DNA of 64,000 nt from Hormiphora californensis. Taxonomy: Eukaryota; Ctenophora; Tentaculata; Cydippida; Pleurobrachiidae. Each line of letters opens with the position of its first letter. The stretch's first letter is position 1. Below the pieces are notes generated by a model, which saw nothing but the letters and a program-made list of their open reading frames with translations, ran no database searches and was not told the DNA's origin. Below are positions 51,692 through 63,419 of the stretch, piece by piece. Position numbers and translations under genes: made by a program. Location: NCBI GenBank assembly GCA_020137815.1, contig CM035351.1:3172409-3236408 (forward strand), in the 5' to 3' direction.

Positions 51692-54600
51692 ATGTCACTA
51701 AAGCGGCGTGCCTCAGAGGAGTCTGAGGAGAGCCCTAAATCGAAGAGACAGGAAAAGGAGGAAGATGCACCTGCAGTACCAGATAGTACCACAACTACTG
51801 CAGACACAACCCCAGTTAGGCCTAGCAAAAAGAAGGAAGAGGTAGAGAAGGAGGAAAGTAATGAAGCTGATAAGGTCGAGGAAAAGGAAGCAGAGAAAAA
51901 GGTTGATCCCAGCGAGAAGAAGACAGTAGAGGAGGGTGAGAAGAAAGTAGAAGAGCCAGCTGCGAGCGAGGAGGCCAATAAGGAAACAACAGAAGAGAAG
52001 AGATCTTCAGAAGCAGCTGAGAAGAGTGATGAAGTGACTACATCAAAAGAGGAGACTGCAGATTTAAAGACTGATAACAAAACAGACGAAGTCAAAGAGG
52101 GTGAGGAAGACAAAAAAGAAGAAACACCTGCTGAGGATAAATCAGCTAATGAAGATAAGAAATCAGATACAACAGACGCAAATGATAAGAAATCACAGGA
52201 GAAGGAGGCTGATAATTCAAAGGAGGCTGATAAAAAGGTTGGGTTTCTGGGAGTGGCGCCCGCTGAAAAGAACAACTCCATATGGTCGAGTGGGTTCTCT
52301 CTCTCCTCATCGAATTACAGCAATGGTAATTTATCAGAATGCGATTATCACATGTACCAGGCCATTTCTTAGAGTGCTGTTTCTAAGAAGTGGCCCCCAT
52401 CTCATCCCGTCTGACCACCACGCGTGTTTGGTTACGAAATAACCCCTTGCTTGGCGCGCCGGCAAGGGAGGGGTAACTTCGTTACCACCACGCGTGTGGG
52501 GGTTATCTCGTGCTATCTGTTATTTGTACTTCTATGAAACTTCCTCTCACGCTCCAACTTCTTCCCCCTATAGTCACTCCCCAACTAGGCAGTAGAACTG
52601 CCGCTTCCATTGGTTTTACCGCCTTGTGCTAGCTAGACACATGGTTTTTATCACATCTCTAATCCCATCTTCTCTTTTCATCCTGACCCCCTTTTCTCTC
52701 AATCAGGTAACTCCTCCTCGTCAAGCAGCTCCAACATCTTTGCAGCAGCAATGTCTAGTGTCTCCACTGGATCTGGAATATTCGGATCGAGCTCGTCAAG
52801 TGGAGGAGGAGGTAAGTAATGGAATCCATTCAATGGAACGGATCAGGGTTCCACTGGAATGGAAGTTGGTCAAACAAACGAAATGTCTTTCATTCCAAGA
52901 AAACAAGGATTTCTTCCTCACGTGCTGACCGCTGCTCCTTATCAGGTTTTGTGTTTGGCGCAAATCTATCCGATAGAGTGGTGGCACCTGCAGCTAAAGA
53001 AGGAGATGTAGCAGCAGAGAAGAAGGAAGGAGACAAAGAGGGGGACTCAGATAAGAAGGAGGAGGGTGCTACAGGGACCCCCAAGAAGGAGGAGGAGAAA
53101 ATTTCATTAGTTGAAGTAGGTTATTTGGTATTTATAAGCTGAGATAAAACTTATGTCGAATATTTGGTTATAAGCTGAGATAAAACGGCTCCCCGATAAA
53201 ACTTATGTCGAATATTCGACATTCACATATTTCGGCGGAGATTATAATCTCCTTTTAGTGCTGATTATCCCTACAAATTATATAATCTTCGCCCCGTCAT
53301 ATTCAGCTTGAATTATACCTTCAAACTACAAACTACAAATTAACAGCACTGATAATCCCTATAAAGTATGATAATCTCCATCACGTCAGGTAAACTCGGG
53401 AGAGGAGGGAGAGAAGCGTGTTATCCAGACATCCTGTAAATTGTACCAGTTCTGCCCCACCGCTAAGACATGGGTCGACAGGGGAGGTGGCTACCTGCGA
53501 CTCAATGAGAAGGAAGACGAAGCTGGAGTCGTTTCGAGCAGGCTGGTTTTCAGATCAAAGGCAGTTATGAAGGTAAGAACAGGAGCAAAAGGGGACAAGA
53601 TGAAAGGAGAGCTAAATCTAGGGAGAATGAGAGAGACAGGAAGTTGTTGCATTTATAAACAATCTGGATGAACGCACTGTTACATAAATGCTGCCCTCCC
53701 TGTCTCCCACCCCATCAAATACTCTTATCATACTACATGACTGTGTCTTAATTACGGGCCCTGTGTGGAGAGGACAGTCTTTTATGAGGCAAATCTCCGC
53801 GTATTATAGACAGAGCTCTCACCTTTTCTCATCATGATAAAATCTCTGCAGGTGATGTTAAACACCAAGATATTTGCGGATATGATAATAAATCGTGCAA
53901 ACTTAACTACACTAAGGATCTCCGCACTGGAGGATACAAAGATAGGAACGTATCTACTGAAGAGTACCCGGAACGAATGTGACAGGTAACAGAACAGTCC
54001 CTTCCATGTCCCATATCTCATATCCATATGTATGCGGTCCCCCACAGTCCACCGATATCACTCCGATCCCCCAAATACTACAACACTAGTCACTTCAACA
54101 AACTCAACAAATTAGTATAAAAGAGAGGTTGAGCAGAGTCAAAGATAGAGGTTGAATGGGGTCTAAACGAGTTGTAAAGTTAAGGCCAGACTGGGTGGTT
54201 GGTAGCGCACTAATGTAATATATCAACACCCCGTCCCCGAGTAACAAGTGCTGACAGTTGAAGTTCAGGGTTTATTTCATTGTAAACTGCAGGCCACAGG
54301 GGTGTATGAAAATGTCACGGAAACAATTAAAGGCACACCGCAAGAGTCACTAGTACAAAAACACGCCATCAGTAGCCAGTACAGTAGTAGTATCACTGTA
54401 GTATAGTAAAAACACACTGCACTTCACCAGTACAACTTTACTGCACGCGGCAGTAGGTAACACATTGCTCGAGCGCGGCAGTAGGTAACACATTGGTCGA
54501 GTTGGTATCGAAGACACCTCACATTCGCGGCCTTCGTTTGGTGCGCTTTGCGCGCCGGCAAGGGAGGGGTAACTTCGTTACCAATTGCTCGAGGTAGCTA

Positions 54601-55059
54601 CAGCTAGCATATTATATGCTACCCTCATAGCGTTAACTTCGGTGTGACATATCATTAGCCCCTTATCAGATAAATCACATATATTCCCTTCCACTTTACA
54701 AGTCACCCACACAGTCCCATTGTAGTCCCACTATCGACCTGGAACCGACCGAATCAGGAAATACTGGTCCCTGATTGGCTGATAACCAGTCACGTGACCT
54801 AAATAACGAGTTCTGATTGGTTGGTTACTTGTTTCGGTCGGTTCCTGCTATCGACTACTTATTATTTCCCCTTCCCGGATTGACTTATCAACTGCTGAAC
54901 AACAACTAACCCCCCCCCTCTCCTGACAGGTTACACACAGCTCTGTTGAAACGACGTGAAGCTGAAAAGAAGAACCAAGAGTCAGCAGCGGACCCCAAAG
55001 TGGATAGCACAACTACTGCAACACCAGCTGCACCTACTGAACAACCAGTCAAATCTTGA
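51692..55059 (+). CDS. RANBP3: Ran-binding protein 3
   Basis: RanBD-containing cofactor for CRM1-dependent nuclear export. Six exons: 51692-52325, 52707-52811, 52946-53115, 53390-53572, 53852-53985, 54930-55059, about 451 residues. Exon 1 is a long, low-complexity, acidic/lysine-rich tail (EEAE, KKVEEP) after a putative nuclear signal SLKRRASEESEESPKSKRQ. Exon 3 has the FG-like FVFGANLSDRV found in RANBP3. The Ran-binding domain runs over exons 4-6: CKLYQFCPTAKTWVDRGGG, LRLNEKED, SRLVFRSKAVMKVMLNTKIF. An acceptor CCTTATCTAG precedes the ATG by five bases. Three small MITEs lie in introns 1 and 5. Confidence 0.92.
52428..52488. mobile_element. 61-bp foldback MITE with 9-bp target duplication (copy B)
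   Basis: In RANBP3 intron 1. Ends TTGGTTACGAAATAACCCC and GGGGTAACTTCGTTACCAC; flanked by CACGCGTGT at 52419-52427 and 52489-52497. The interior GCGCGCCGGCAAGGGAGGGG is shared with copy C. Confidence 0.88.
54502..54584. mobile_element. 83-bp foldback MITE with 9-bp target duplication (copy C)
   Basis: In RANBP3 intron 5. Starts TTGGTATCGAAGACACCT and ends AACTTCGTTACCAA; flanks TTGGTCGAG (54493-54501) and TTGCTCGAG (54585-54593) differ at one base, so it is older than copies A and B. Confidence 0.85.
54739..54847. mobile_element. 109-bp palindromic hAT-type MITE, copy 2
   Basis: In RANBP3 intron 5, inverted relative to the copy at 33128. Exact 8-bp target duplication CTATCGAC at 54731-54738 and 54848-54855. 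CCAAT boxes and the TCACGTGA E-box are kept; the left end has mutated to CTGGAACC. Confidence 0.93.
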
Positions 55060-55315
55060 GCCTCCTAATTATCACAATGATTGCAAGGGACACACACATA
55101 ATGTGTGTTACACATACTGTCACACACACACTGGCACGATCATGTTGCCATAAACACTGCCCGGACTCAGTCCAATTGTGTAAAGGGACTGAGAATGAGG
55201 GAAGAGAGTGGGAGAGTGAGAACAATTTGATGTTTTTTGGTCTTAATTAGTGCTTCATTTGACGTCAAGGGGGCTCATTTTTTATCGCGAGTGATCTTAT
55301 ATTTGTTGTAGGCAA

Positions 55316-55510
55316 ATGATGCCTAATACAATTACATTGATAAAACCAGTCTTTATTTTCTTCACACCATCAATCTTTACGATCAAACTATTTATGGGGA
55401 AGATTCTCTGCAGCCCCCCTGAACTGCGTGACTTCATTGGGGCGGACTCGTCTGGAAATCCCATAATATTTAGCCTTGTATTCACTGCAGCTCTTGCCAG
55501 TGCTCAATGA
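55316..55510 (+). CDS. Small hydrophobic protein downstream of RANBP3
   Basis: A 64-residue ORF starting MMPNT, with a hydrophobic segment (KPVFIFFTPSIFTIKLFMG, about 10-28) and a second near the C-terminus (IIFSLVFTAALASA), suggesting two short membrane spans. It is preceded by a good acceptor (TATTTGTTGTAG, ending at 55311) four bases before the ATG and lies 256 bp after the RANBP3 stop on the same strand. I do not recognise the family. It fits a second cistron; a chance ORF cannot be excluded. Confidence 0.45.
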   Translation: MMPNTITLIKPVFIFFTPSIFTIKLFMGKILCSPPELRDFIGADSSGNPIIFSLVFTAALASAQ

Positions 55511-55891
55511 CTCATATCGAAATTCCCATGTGTGTGCGCGTTACCAGTCTCGCGCGCAGTTCTGTGCATTGAGGAGTCAGAGCGCGTCACAACAACGACC
55601 CTCATAGATATGGTTATCACGCCACACTCTGTTTTCAAAAGGAAGTTGATCTTCCCTGTCCGGTCTCTGGAGACCACTTGCGAGATCGGTACTGGTAGTG
55701 TCACTGGCACGCTTCTATTGCATATTGGACAAACTTAAACACAAAATAATTTCGGTTTTTAGAATGCAATGTAACCAATTTTACACACATTCGCAAAGTC
55801 AGACAGTAAAATAAAAAGTATGGCATTTGTATTTGATTTTAAATTTTAATAAACTTAACCCAATAATCAACCCAAAAATTTATCGAGTCTA
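55511..55891. other. Convergent intergenic region before PHGDH
   Basis: About 380 bp between the small ORF and the PHGDH stop. ORFs of 68 codons on both strands overlap here without recognisable content. An AATAAA on the plus strand near 55809 may serve the upstream gene. Confidence 0.4.
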
Positions 55892-58236
55892 TTATGCCAT
55901 CACTAGTTTGGCAAGGCAAGGTGTGGGGCAGGACTCAATGGCTTTCTCCAATTCCTCTTGCTCTCTCGCCTGGATGAAGGCATATTGGCCAGCAAAGAAC
56001 ACGGCACATGCCCTGTTGGCGATATCTGGTAGAATGGAGACAATAGCATCCGCCTTGACTACAGTGAGCGATCCTGGAGAGAAAGGGGTGAGGGGTTAGA
56101 GTAACTAGTGGGAGGAGGGGTTATACTATTTAGTGTAACATCATGTACTGTTCTGATAAGTGATATGATATATGCCCTGCACTGACTCGGCAGCCTGCAT
56201 ATATCTATTTTGCATATGACACGTTGCACTTCTATACACAATGCTACAGGAATATGAAGCCTACCAGTAAGAGGGATAAAGGTAGATGTGTTGTTGAGCT
56301 TGACTAGATAACAGGTCTCTCCGTCTACTCGACCAGTTAGTTTTACATCCCCAGCACTAACAGTAATCTCACTAGCACTTCCACCCTCTTTCACTCTACA
56401 AAATAGGTGCTGGTTAATATTACTGATCAGTGTGTCGACACATCATATGCATATCCCAATTTACTCGATAATGAATGAATAGTTCATCCTACGCAATGGA
56501 CTGATACCAATCAAAACACATCAGACTACTAAATAAGTTCAGCAGTCGGAATAGCTTACTCGAATGAGACATTGTTCGCCACTGCAACTTGTTTGATACT
56601 GATCAGGTTGGCACTTGTGATGCCTTTAGCGTTCAGGAAACCAGCCAGTACAGCCTGTCAGGGAGCGAGATTGTATGATTATATTGGAAAAGAGTGATAG
56701 TGCACGAGTCAATTGTTCAATATCCTATCTATGAGTTGCATTCTCAACCTACACTTGGTACGAAGGCGGTGTCGGTAGATTGTACGCTGATCACTGATGA
56801 GTTACTAGCAAAGGGAGCAAGGGCCATTCCCACGAGTCTAGCTAACTTTGCTAGGGTAGGCTGGGAGAGGGCCGCACTGAAAATAGGACGGTATTATAGG
56901 GTGAACTCATTTACTTCGAGACCCGTCCTCTGAGCAATTGGGATCTGAAACAAACTGATTGTGACTTTATATACCGTATAAGAGGTGCGTTGATACATCC
57001 ATAGGATGATTTCCCGTCCCTGAGGGCTGCAAATTGTTCAGCAATCTCTTTTGCAACCCGAACTTGGGCCTCCCCGGTACTGGCACCTAATATGACGTGG
57101 AGTTTAGAGTTGTATGTTTATCTCAAGTTTGGAATGGGGAGAGAAAGAGTTAGGTTGCGAGGGAAAGAATATGGGAAGTGTGTAGCCTCATTACCAAGAT
57201 TAGGTTTAGGTGATTGAAACACTACCCAATTAGTGTCGGGTGTAGAAAAGATTGTGACATTCAAGTCTTCTTTCTCATTAGACAGTGTGTCTCATTAGAC
57301 AGTTTGTCTCATGAGAAAGAGAAGAAGACAGCATTGCCAAGTTAGACTGTTTTATAAAATAAAATAAAAGAGTTTGAACAAAACAAAGACAGGAAGGGTT
57401 GTCGGTTGATGCTGCAGCTCTTCTTCCCACAACTGACTCACCGAGATGGCTCTTCTTCCCACAACTGACTCACCGAGATGGGGTGTTGCAATGAGATTTG
57501 GGTGCTGGAGAAGGGCGCTATCACAAGAGGGAGGCTCTTGCTCGAACACGTCCAAAGCAGCACAGGCCACGTCTCCAGAATTCAGGGAGTCCAACAGGGC
57601 CTCCTCGTCGATAATACCTGGACGATGGTGTTGGGGCATGTTGTGGAATGTGGATGTAATATTGGGGCATGTTGTGGGGTTGGGAGACAATGTGGGGTTG
57701 GGAGACGTTGTGGCCTGGGCCCTCGTGATTTAATCCTTGAGGAACAAGAATATAACATGGGAAACAGATGAGAGGTAGGAGGGAGCTAAAGACTTTTCCT
57801 CGTAAAAAGATAGCCAGAGAGAACCATAGGGTGGCAAATTAAAGTGTTCTAAATTTGATCAAATATAAGTTGCATATGTTTTCAGCGCCAGAATTCGTCC
57901 TTTTCTCCCACTCTTTATCTCATATAAAAATGAGAATAGGACCGGTATAACAGGTTTAGAGGAAGAATGAACGTCACCCAGCATAACATGAAGTCTTCCT
58001 CCTAGACATATTCTAAAACTTGCTGAACCAGTATTCTTCCGGGTAATGTCTAAAATTTCACAGTGGAGCAGCGGAAGGCATGATAACATGATAATATAGC
58101 TTTATCATCCAGGTTATCAAAACATAGCCTTGGCCTTCTCTCTCTGTCTCTCTCTGTCTTTTTTTTTTTTTTTTTTTGGATACTAAGCTGAGGTTTGCCA
58201 AAACGGAAACCAGGTGAATTGCACCTTCTCTCTCTG

Positions 58237-58278
<42 letters not shown>

Positions 58279-58381
58279 GCTCTCTTTCTCTCTACCCTCA
58301 CATATATAAACAGGGGGCCATGTTGACTCAGTGTGGATATTTTTACCCACCGTTCAAGGAAATACCACATCACTACCCATT

Positions 58382-58412
<31 letters not shown>

Positions 58413-59628
58413 GGGTAAGAGAGAGATAGAGCTTGCAGTAGACCTATCATATCTCTCTTGCGTGCTGGGCGGGATTTTATGCAACGTCAGCATAATATCA
58501 ATATAATCAAACGATCAATCGCATATAGCTGTAGGCGTGTCTAAAAACAGGTAAATCTAGCCCTCTAGATGAAGGGAAGGAAATCAAGGCCCGGACGGAT
58601 ATTTATTTACGGGATATGGGACTATGGGAGTAAATATGAACAGTGGTAGGGTGAAAGTGGGTTACACAACATCAGATGTTATTACATACCTCCTCGAGCA
58701 CAGTTCACTATCCTCACTCCCTTCTTACAAGCGGCCAGCACTTTCTCGTTAATTAGATGTCGAGTAGAGGGAAGAAGGGGCACATGAACGGTGAGGAAGT
58801 CGCAGATAGGCCACATGTCTTCCAGCTGCAGAAACTCAATGCCATTTTTAGCTGCTACCTCGGCTGGGGTAATGGGGTCGTAGCCCACAACTCTCATTCT
58901 AAATGCAGCCATCCTCTTAGCTACTACCATACCGATCTGTCCTAGGCCAATAATTCCCAGCACTTTACCGTTCAATTCAATGCCTGGATGAAACGAAGAT
59001 TGTTAGTTCCAGCCTATCTAGTCAGGATATAACTAACCACAACACACCGTCACTACAAAACCCACCATTGATCCTGTTCCATTGCCCATTCATCAGCTCA
59101 GTGTGCCTGTTAGCGAGGTTCCTACACATGGCCAGGATTAGGGCACAAGTGTGTTCCGCAGCACTGAGTGTGTTTCCTCCTGGCGTGTTCATCACCACAA
59201 TACCCGCATCAGATGCAGCAGGGATGTCAATATTATCAACACCAGTTCCAGCTCGACCGATAATCTGAGAGAGGTTTAGTCTGGTAAATCCAATGAAATA
59301 TTAAATTATTTGCATACATAGCATAGTTTCAGGTTTTACAGCTGCATGTAGAAATATTTTACATGATGGTAAATATGTGCAATGATCATGGGCTGGGGTT
59401 GACTAGGAAACTTACCTTGAGGTTTGTAGCAGCAGCGATAACATCAGCGGTAACTTTGGTAGAGGATCTCACTATGAGTCCGTTAAATTCAGGGATAATC
59501 TTAATCAGTTCCTCCTTTTTCATTCCAGGCTTGTAAACAACCTCAACTCCATTTTCAGCGAATGTTTTGGCACAGACACCGTCGATCTTGTCGCTGATCA
59601 GTACCTTGTTGAGTGTAATGAGACCCAT
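55892..59628 (-). CDS. PHGDH: D-3-phosphoglycerate dehydrogenase
   Basis: First enzyme of serine synthesis: oxidises 3-phosphoglycerate to 3-phosphohydroxypyruvate with NAD+ in the cytosol. Nine exons: 59628-59416, 59264-59066, 58983-58690, 57617-57474, 57086-56975, 56876-56753, 56654-56560, 56395-56265, 56073-55892, in phase, 497 residues (human 533). Exon 1 has [10 protein letters not shown] and [15 protein letters not shown]; exon 2 [15 protein letters not shown] and [13 protein letters not shown]; exon 3 the nucleotide-binding GIIGLGQIG, then [33 protein letters not shown]; exon 4 [20 protein letters not shown]. The catalytic His lies in TPHLG at the exon 4/5 join. The C-terminal regulatory part is shorter than in vertebrates. 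The exon 4 donor is tandemly duplicated. The acceptor TTTTCATAG is four bases before the ATG. Confidence 0.95.
57338..57387. repeat. Dispersed repeat, copy 2
   Basis: CCAAGTTAGACTGTT plus AAAATAAAAGAGTTTG and AACAAAACAAA, the same sequence as at 23507-23565 in NAA25 intron 6. Confidence 0.75.
57421..57484 (-). repeat. 32-bp tandem duplication over PHGDH exon 4 donor
   Basis: On the transcribed strand CATCTCG-GTGAGTCAG followed by TTGTGGGAAGAAGAGC appears twice, with donors at 57474 and 57442. The unit is 32 bp, so use of the second donor would shift the frame. Confidence 0.92.
58139..58290. repeat. (CT)n and poly(T) tracts, PHGDH intron 3
   Basis: TCTCTGTC repeats, a 19-base T run near 58160-58178, then (CT)n to 58290. 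A GA tract follows at 58386-58412, again an invertible pair. Confidence 0.85.
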
Positions 59629-59634
59629 GATCCT

Positions 59635-60741
59635 ATGAAAAGTTTTAGAAATGTTTTCAATTCAAATTCAATTCAATTGTTACATTTGATACCCCGCAAA
59701 TTGACTCAATATAGCTAAGAGATAAACGCAAAAAACAGAGAAAAACTCACAATTAAAACGCCAGAGCTCTTAAGCCAGCCTTCTTATGCTTTTGACTTAC
59801 AGGGTCAGTCTTAAACTGAAAGTCTTTACGTGCAAACAGGGCAAAATTACAGCTCCGGATACATTTCAGAGGAACTGAAGAAGATCGAAGCTACGCTACA
59901 GTCCCCTACATTCCCTATTGGACTTTTGCCTTCAAAAACGCTCGCACTGAAGGGCGAATGCTTATCAATTCACAATTGAAGTTTTTTGTGATTTTTCGGT
60001 TGGCATACGTTGCAGGCCCCTTATAATATAATATAAGGGGCCTGGAGGGAATACCGCGCTGGGGGGGAATACATAATCAATCATATCTCCGGTTCCAGAT
60101 AAGGTACAGAAATCGTTTTGGTAGCGTTGGAAAGAGGAAGATAACAGCTTTCAAATGCAACCGGTTTCAGGTCTCTATCTTATCAGGAACAGGAGATATG
60201 AACCAAACTCCGCAAAATCGAGTGCGGTAAAATAAAAAATTTCGAGATTTTAATTCAAATTTGAAACAAAGTGTCCCTGCAGGGACCTGTGACGTCACTT
60301 TTTGAAAACAACCAATCTTTGAACGGCTATTGCTCAGCCTCCTCAAGTCCAATTAACTTCTCTCAAAAACAGCAAGGTAGATAATTGTCAGATCTAACAG
60401 CTAGTGAAAGAATCAAGCAAAACGGACTTCAGGGGCCAAAGTTATAAGCACCGCCGTTTTTTCGACCGCAAAGTTATTTTCGACCCAGCCGGGCTCAGGC
60501 CAAACGCGCGCGCGGCATTCCCTCCAGTCCCCTCGTTGCGGGGGTGCGCGCATGAGGGGGCTGCAGCGCATTCCAAATTTTTCGGAAAAAGAAAAAGTTA
60601 AAATTTTAAATCTTTTTTAGCTTGCAACACGAATGCGCGCGAGTCGATTTTCAACTGCGCGCCTCTATGTTGCAGCGAAAATTGGTATTTTGAGATTTTA
60701 GGACGTAACGCGCGATCAGATCAAGTAAAAGGAAATTCCAA
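59635..60741. other. Intergenic upstream of PHGDH
   Basis: No gene seen. Contains the palindrome GGCCCCTTATAATATAATATAAGGGGCC at about 60014-60044, and CpG-rich patches (60490-60560). The (G)CAGGCCCC and GGTTGGCATACGTTGC words recall those at 43690-43780. Confidence 0.45.
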
Positions 60742-61177
60742 GGGCGCGATTATAATCTGGGTGCCTTGCAGCCTGTTTACAGGTGCGCGCTGCCAAAAGA
60801 GTATACTTAGACCGACTTTTTTCAAACGGCTATAGCCATGCAACCACATGGCCGATTTGTGTAAACTAAACGGTAAACTAAATTCCAACTCAGCTGAGTT
60901 CAGCGGAAAACGTTAAAATCTGGGTGCCTTTCATTGCTAACAATTCGTAGTTTTGGCGCGCGCGACGGGTTAGGGCTATCCGTTAGGGTCTGGTTAGGGT
61001 TTGGTTTGGGGTTACCGGTTAGGGCTATCGATTCTCTAACTGATACCGTTTAGTTTACACAAATCGGCCATGTGGTTCCATGGCTATAGCCGTTTGAAAA
61101 AAGTCGGTCTAAGTATACTCTTTTGGCAGCACGCACCTGTAAACAGGCTGCAAGGCACCCAGATTATAATCGCGCCC
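60742..61177. mobile_element. 436-bp foldback element with 134-bp arms
   Basis: Arms 60742-60875 and 61044-61177 are inverted copies with few differences, starting GGGCGCGATTATAATC. The core has GGTTAGGGCTATCG-type repeats and no coding capacity. Confidence 0.9.
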
Positions 61178-61544
61178 CGCCCCTTCCTACCTCCCAACTT
61201 CTGTTTTTAAACCTTTTTCGTCGCCCTCTGGGCCAGAGGCTCTGGCGAAAAAGCTACTTAGCTCTATCTCTAGAGGTCTGAACGAACTCGAGTATATGTT
61301 TTTCAAATGATAAAAGGTGTTTATTTCCAAAAACAGGTACTCAAAGTCAAACAACTGTACGTACCCGCTGAGCTCAGATAGCAAGCAGAAAGGCTTGGCT
61401 GCCGGCTGCCGGCTGTATTGAAAATTGCCGTTTATACCTGGTAATATCGATCGGCGATCCAGTTCAAGTTCAATCAAAACCGGTGTAGAAACTCAAACAT
61501 ATAAATAGGAAACTATTAAGAAACAATTAAACGTGTCTCTGGGG

Positions 61545-61923
61545 TTATCCAGAATTCTGATAGAGCGTTGACCAACTTCCCAGTTTTCTCTCATAGATAT
61601 GGCGTTGTATTGCTGCAACGGTCTTCTCACAGAAAGCTCCTCTTTGGCAGATCCCTAAAACGAAAACGGTAATTTGGATGACAGGTTTAGATAATCGTAT
61701 GTAATGGCGTGCAAAAATATTTTCCTACCAATTCCAAGGCTCCGTTGGGCGTGTGAGATAAACTGTGTCAACATTTCAGAGTTTTCCACCGCGAGGGGAG
61801 AGAATGAGGGGACGAGCTCCAATTCTTTCAACCCAGCCAAGTACTTTCTCAGCGTGGCCCTCAACCTTCCGTATGTCACTTTACAGAGCTTACCATCTTC
61901 CCTCAAACGCTCCAGGTACCCTC
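61545..61923 (-). CDS. Last two exons of an unrecognised gene
   Basis: Exon 61923-61729 is preceded by an acceptor (AATTTTAG) and followed by donor GTAGGA; the next exon, 61654-61545, has acceptor TTCGTTTTAG and ends TAA. Phases agree. The joined reading starts GYLERLREDGKLCKVTYGRL, continues KYLAGLKELELVPSFSPLA and TQFISHAQRSLG, and ends YERKLGSWSTLYQNSG; it looks mostly helical and soluble. I do not recognise the family. Upstream exons are not evident before 64000, so the gene may extend beyond the window or its introns are filled with the repeats here. Confidence 0.6.
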
Positions 61924-61993
61924 CTAAAATTAATAATAATAGGAATGGTTTATCATTGACCGTAGGATTAGATAATCTACATTTAAATGAGGC

Positions 61994-62179
61994 ATAAACT
62001 CTGGCCACTGGCGCGTTATTTCAGATAACTTTCTCCCAGCGTGCCGCTGGGAGAAGTTAGCTGGAGTTTATCCGCCGCTGGCGGATAAACTGGTTTAAAT
62101 CACGACGACGATCCCGAGGCGGAGCCGAGGGAGAGGCGGAGGGGTTTAAACCTATAACGTGCCAGTGGTCAGAGTTTAT
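61994..62179. mobile_element. 186-bp MITE with 26-bp inverted ends
   Basis: Ends start ATAAACTCTGGCCACTGGC and match over 26 bp with two differences. Inside are two internal hairpins: TTCTCCCAGCG-TGC-CGCTGGGAGAA and GTTTATCCGCC-GCT-GGCGGATAAAC. A related fragment (CGCCACTGGCGCATTATTTA) lies at about 62632-62651. Confidence 0.82.
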
Positions 62180-62680
62180 GGGTTATATACCCTGCTTTAG
62201 TTGTTTATTTCAAGTATTACACACCAACAAGAGAGAGAACACTAATCAAAACACACAAAGAGAACTGAGAAATAGTTAAAAACACGTCACAATTGAGTGT
62301 ACACTGTTTGGTAACAGTTACTAAGCAGTTGCTAAGGAAAGAGAGTGAAAGAAATAGCCTGATAAGGGGCATGTCACAAATAACACAGAGAAAGAGATAG
62401 TGAGACAAAAGGGGAGATAAAGAGAGAGTAATTGACGGAATGTGTCCTTTCTTTCTCTCCAATGTAGTGTGTAAGTGTTGCACATAGTGTTCCCTCTGTA
62501 TTTTAGTAAGAACTGATCATTTACACACACACTTTGAATGTTACGTAGGAGTTAAAAATAAATAACCTGCCAGTGGGAAATAATCTGCCGCTGGACTGGC
62601 TGTTTACTGAGAGCGCGCTAGTGGGACTTCTCGCCACTGGCGCATTATTTAAGTTAGCAGGGTAATGGGTATATATATTT

Positions 62681-62812
62681 ATTATGCCAAAAACTAACAG
62701 AGATTAGTTGGCTGGAAAGGTGACCATTTTGTTGTCAAACTGACACCTTTGCCCTCTCCGGGTTTCATCATTATCTTTCCCTCTCTGATTTCTATCTCTC
62801 TCTTTCAATTTC

Positions 62813-62880
<68 letters not shown>

Positions 62881-63004
62881 CCTCATTTACCCCCTCATTT
62901 ACCTCATCGATCATATCCGTAACCCGGGCCGGGCAAAGGTGTCAGTTTGACAACAAAATGGTCACCTTTCCAGCCAACTAATCTCTGTTAGTTTTTGGCA
63001 TAAT
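62681..63004. mobile_element. Foldback element with perfect 74-bp arms around (CT)n
   Basis: Arms 62681-62754 and 62931-63004 are identical inverted copies over all 74 bases by eye, starting ATTATGCCAAAAACTAACAG. TA just inside the ends fits a TA-target element with termini TGCCAAAAAC. The loop is a (CT)n tract. Confidence 0.92.
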
Positions 63005-63034
63005 TGGGGTATATTTTTGGTATTTTCTGATCAT

Positions 63035-63331
63035 CTCCCTCATCTCCCATCATCTCCATCATCTCCATCATCTCCATCATCTCCATCATCTCCATCATCT
63101 CCATCATCTCCATCATCTCCATCATCTCCATCATCTCCATCATCTCCATCATCTCCATCATCTCCATCATCTCCATCATCTCCATCATCTCCATCATCTC
63201 CATCATCTCCATCATCTCCATCATCTCCATCATCTCCATCATCTACATCATCTCCAACATCATCTCCAACTCCATCTCCATCTCCAACTCCATCTCCATC
63301 TCCATCTCCATCTCCATCTCCATCTCCATCT

Positions 63332-63378
<47 letters not shown>
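63035..63378. repeat. ATCATCTCC 9-mer array, then CCATCT and CT repeats
   Basis: About 22 copies of a 9-bp unit, passing into (CCATCT)n hexamers and then (CT)n. It abuts the foldback element. The Ser-Pro or Met-Glu ORFs over it are artefacts. Confidence 0.95.
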
Positions 63379-63379
<1 letters not shown>

Positions 63380-63419
63380 ATCCCAACTAATCAACATATT
63401 ATATGGACATTGGACCCCG

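Noticed and set aside
51679-52281. 200-codon minus-strand ORF opposite RANBP3 exon 1
   Set aside because: Serine-rich antisense of a Lys/Glu-rich low-complexity tail; RANBP3 is supported by downstream exons.
55504-55738. 68-codon ORFs on both strands before PHGDH
   Set aside because: Mutual shadows with no acceptor next to the start and no recognisable content.
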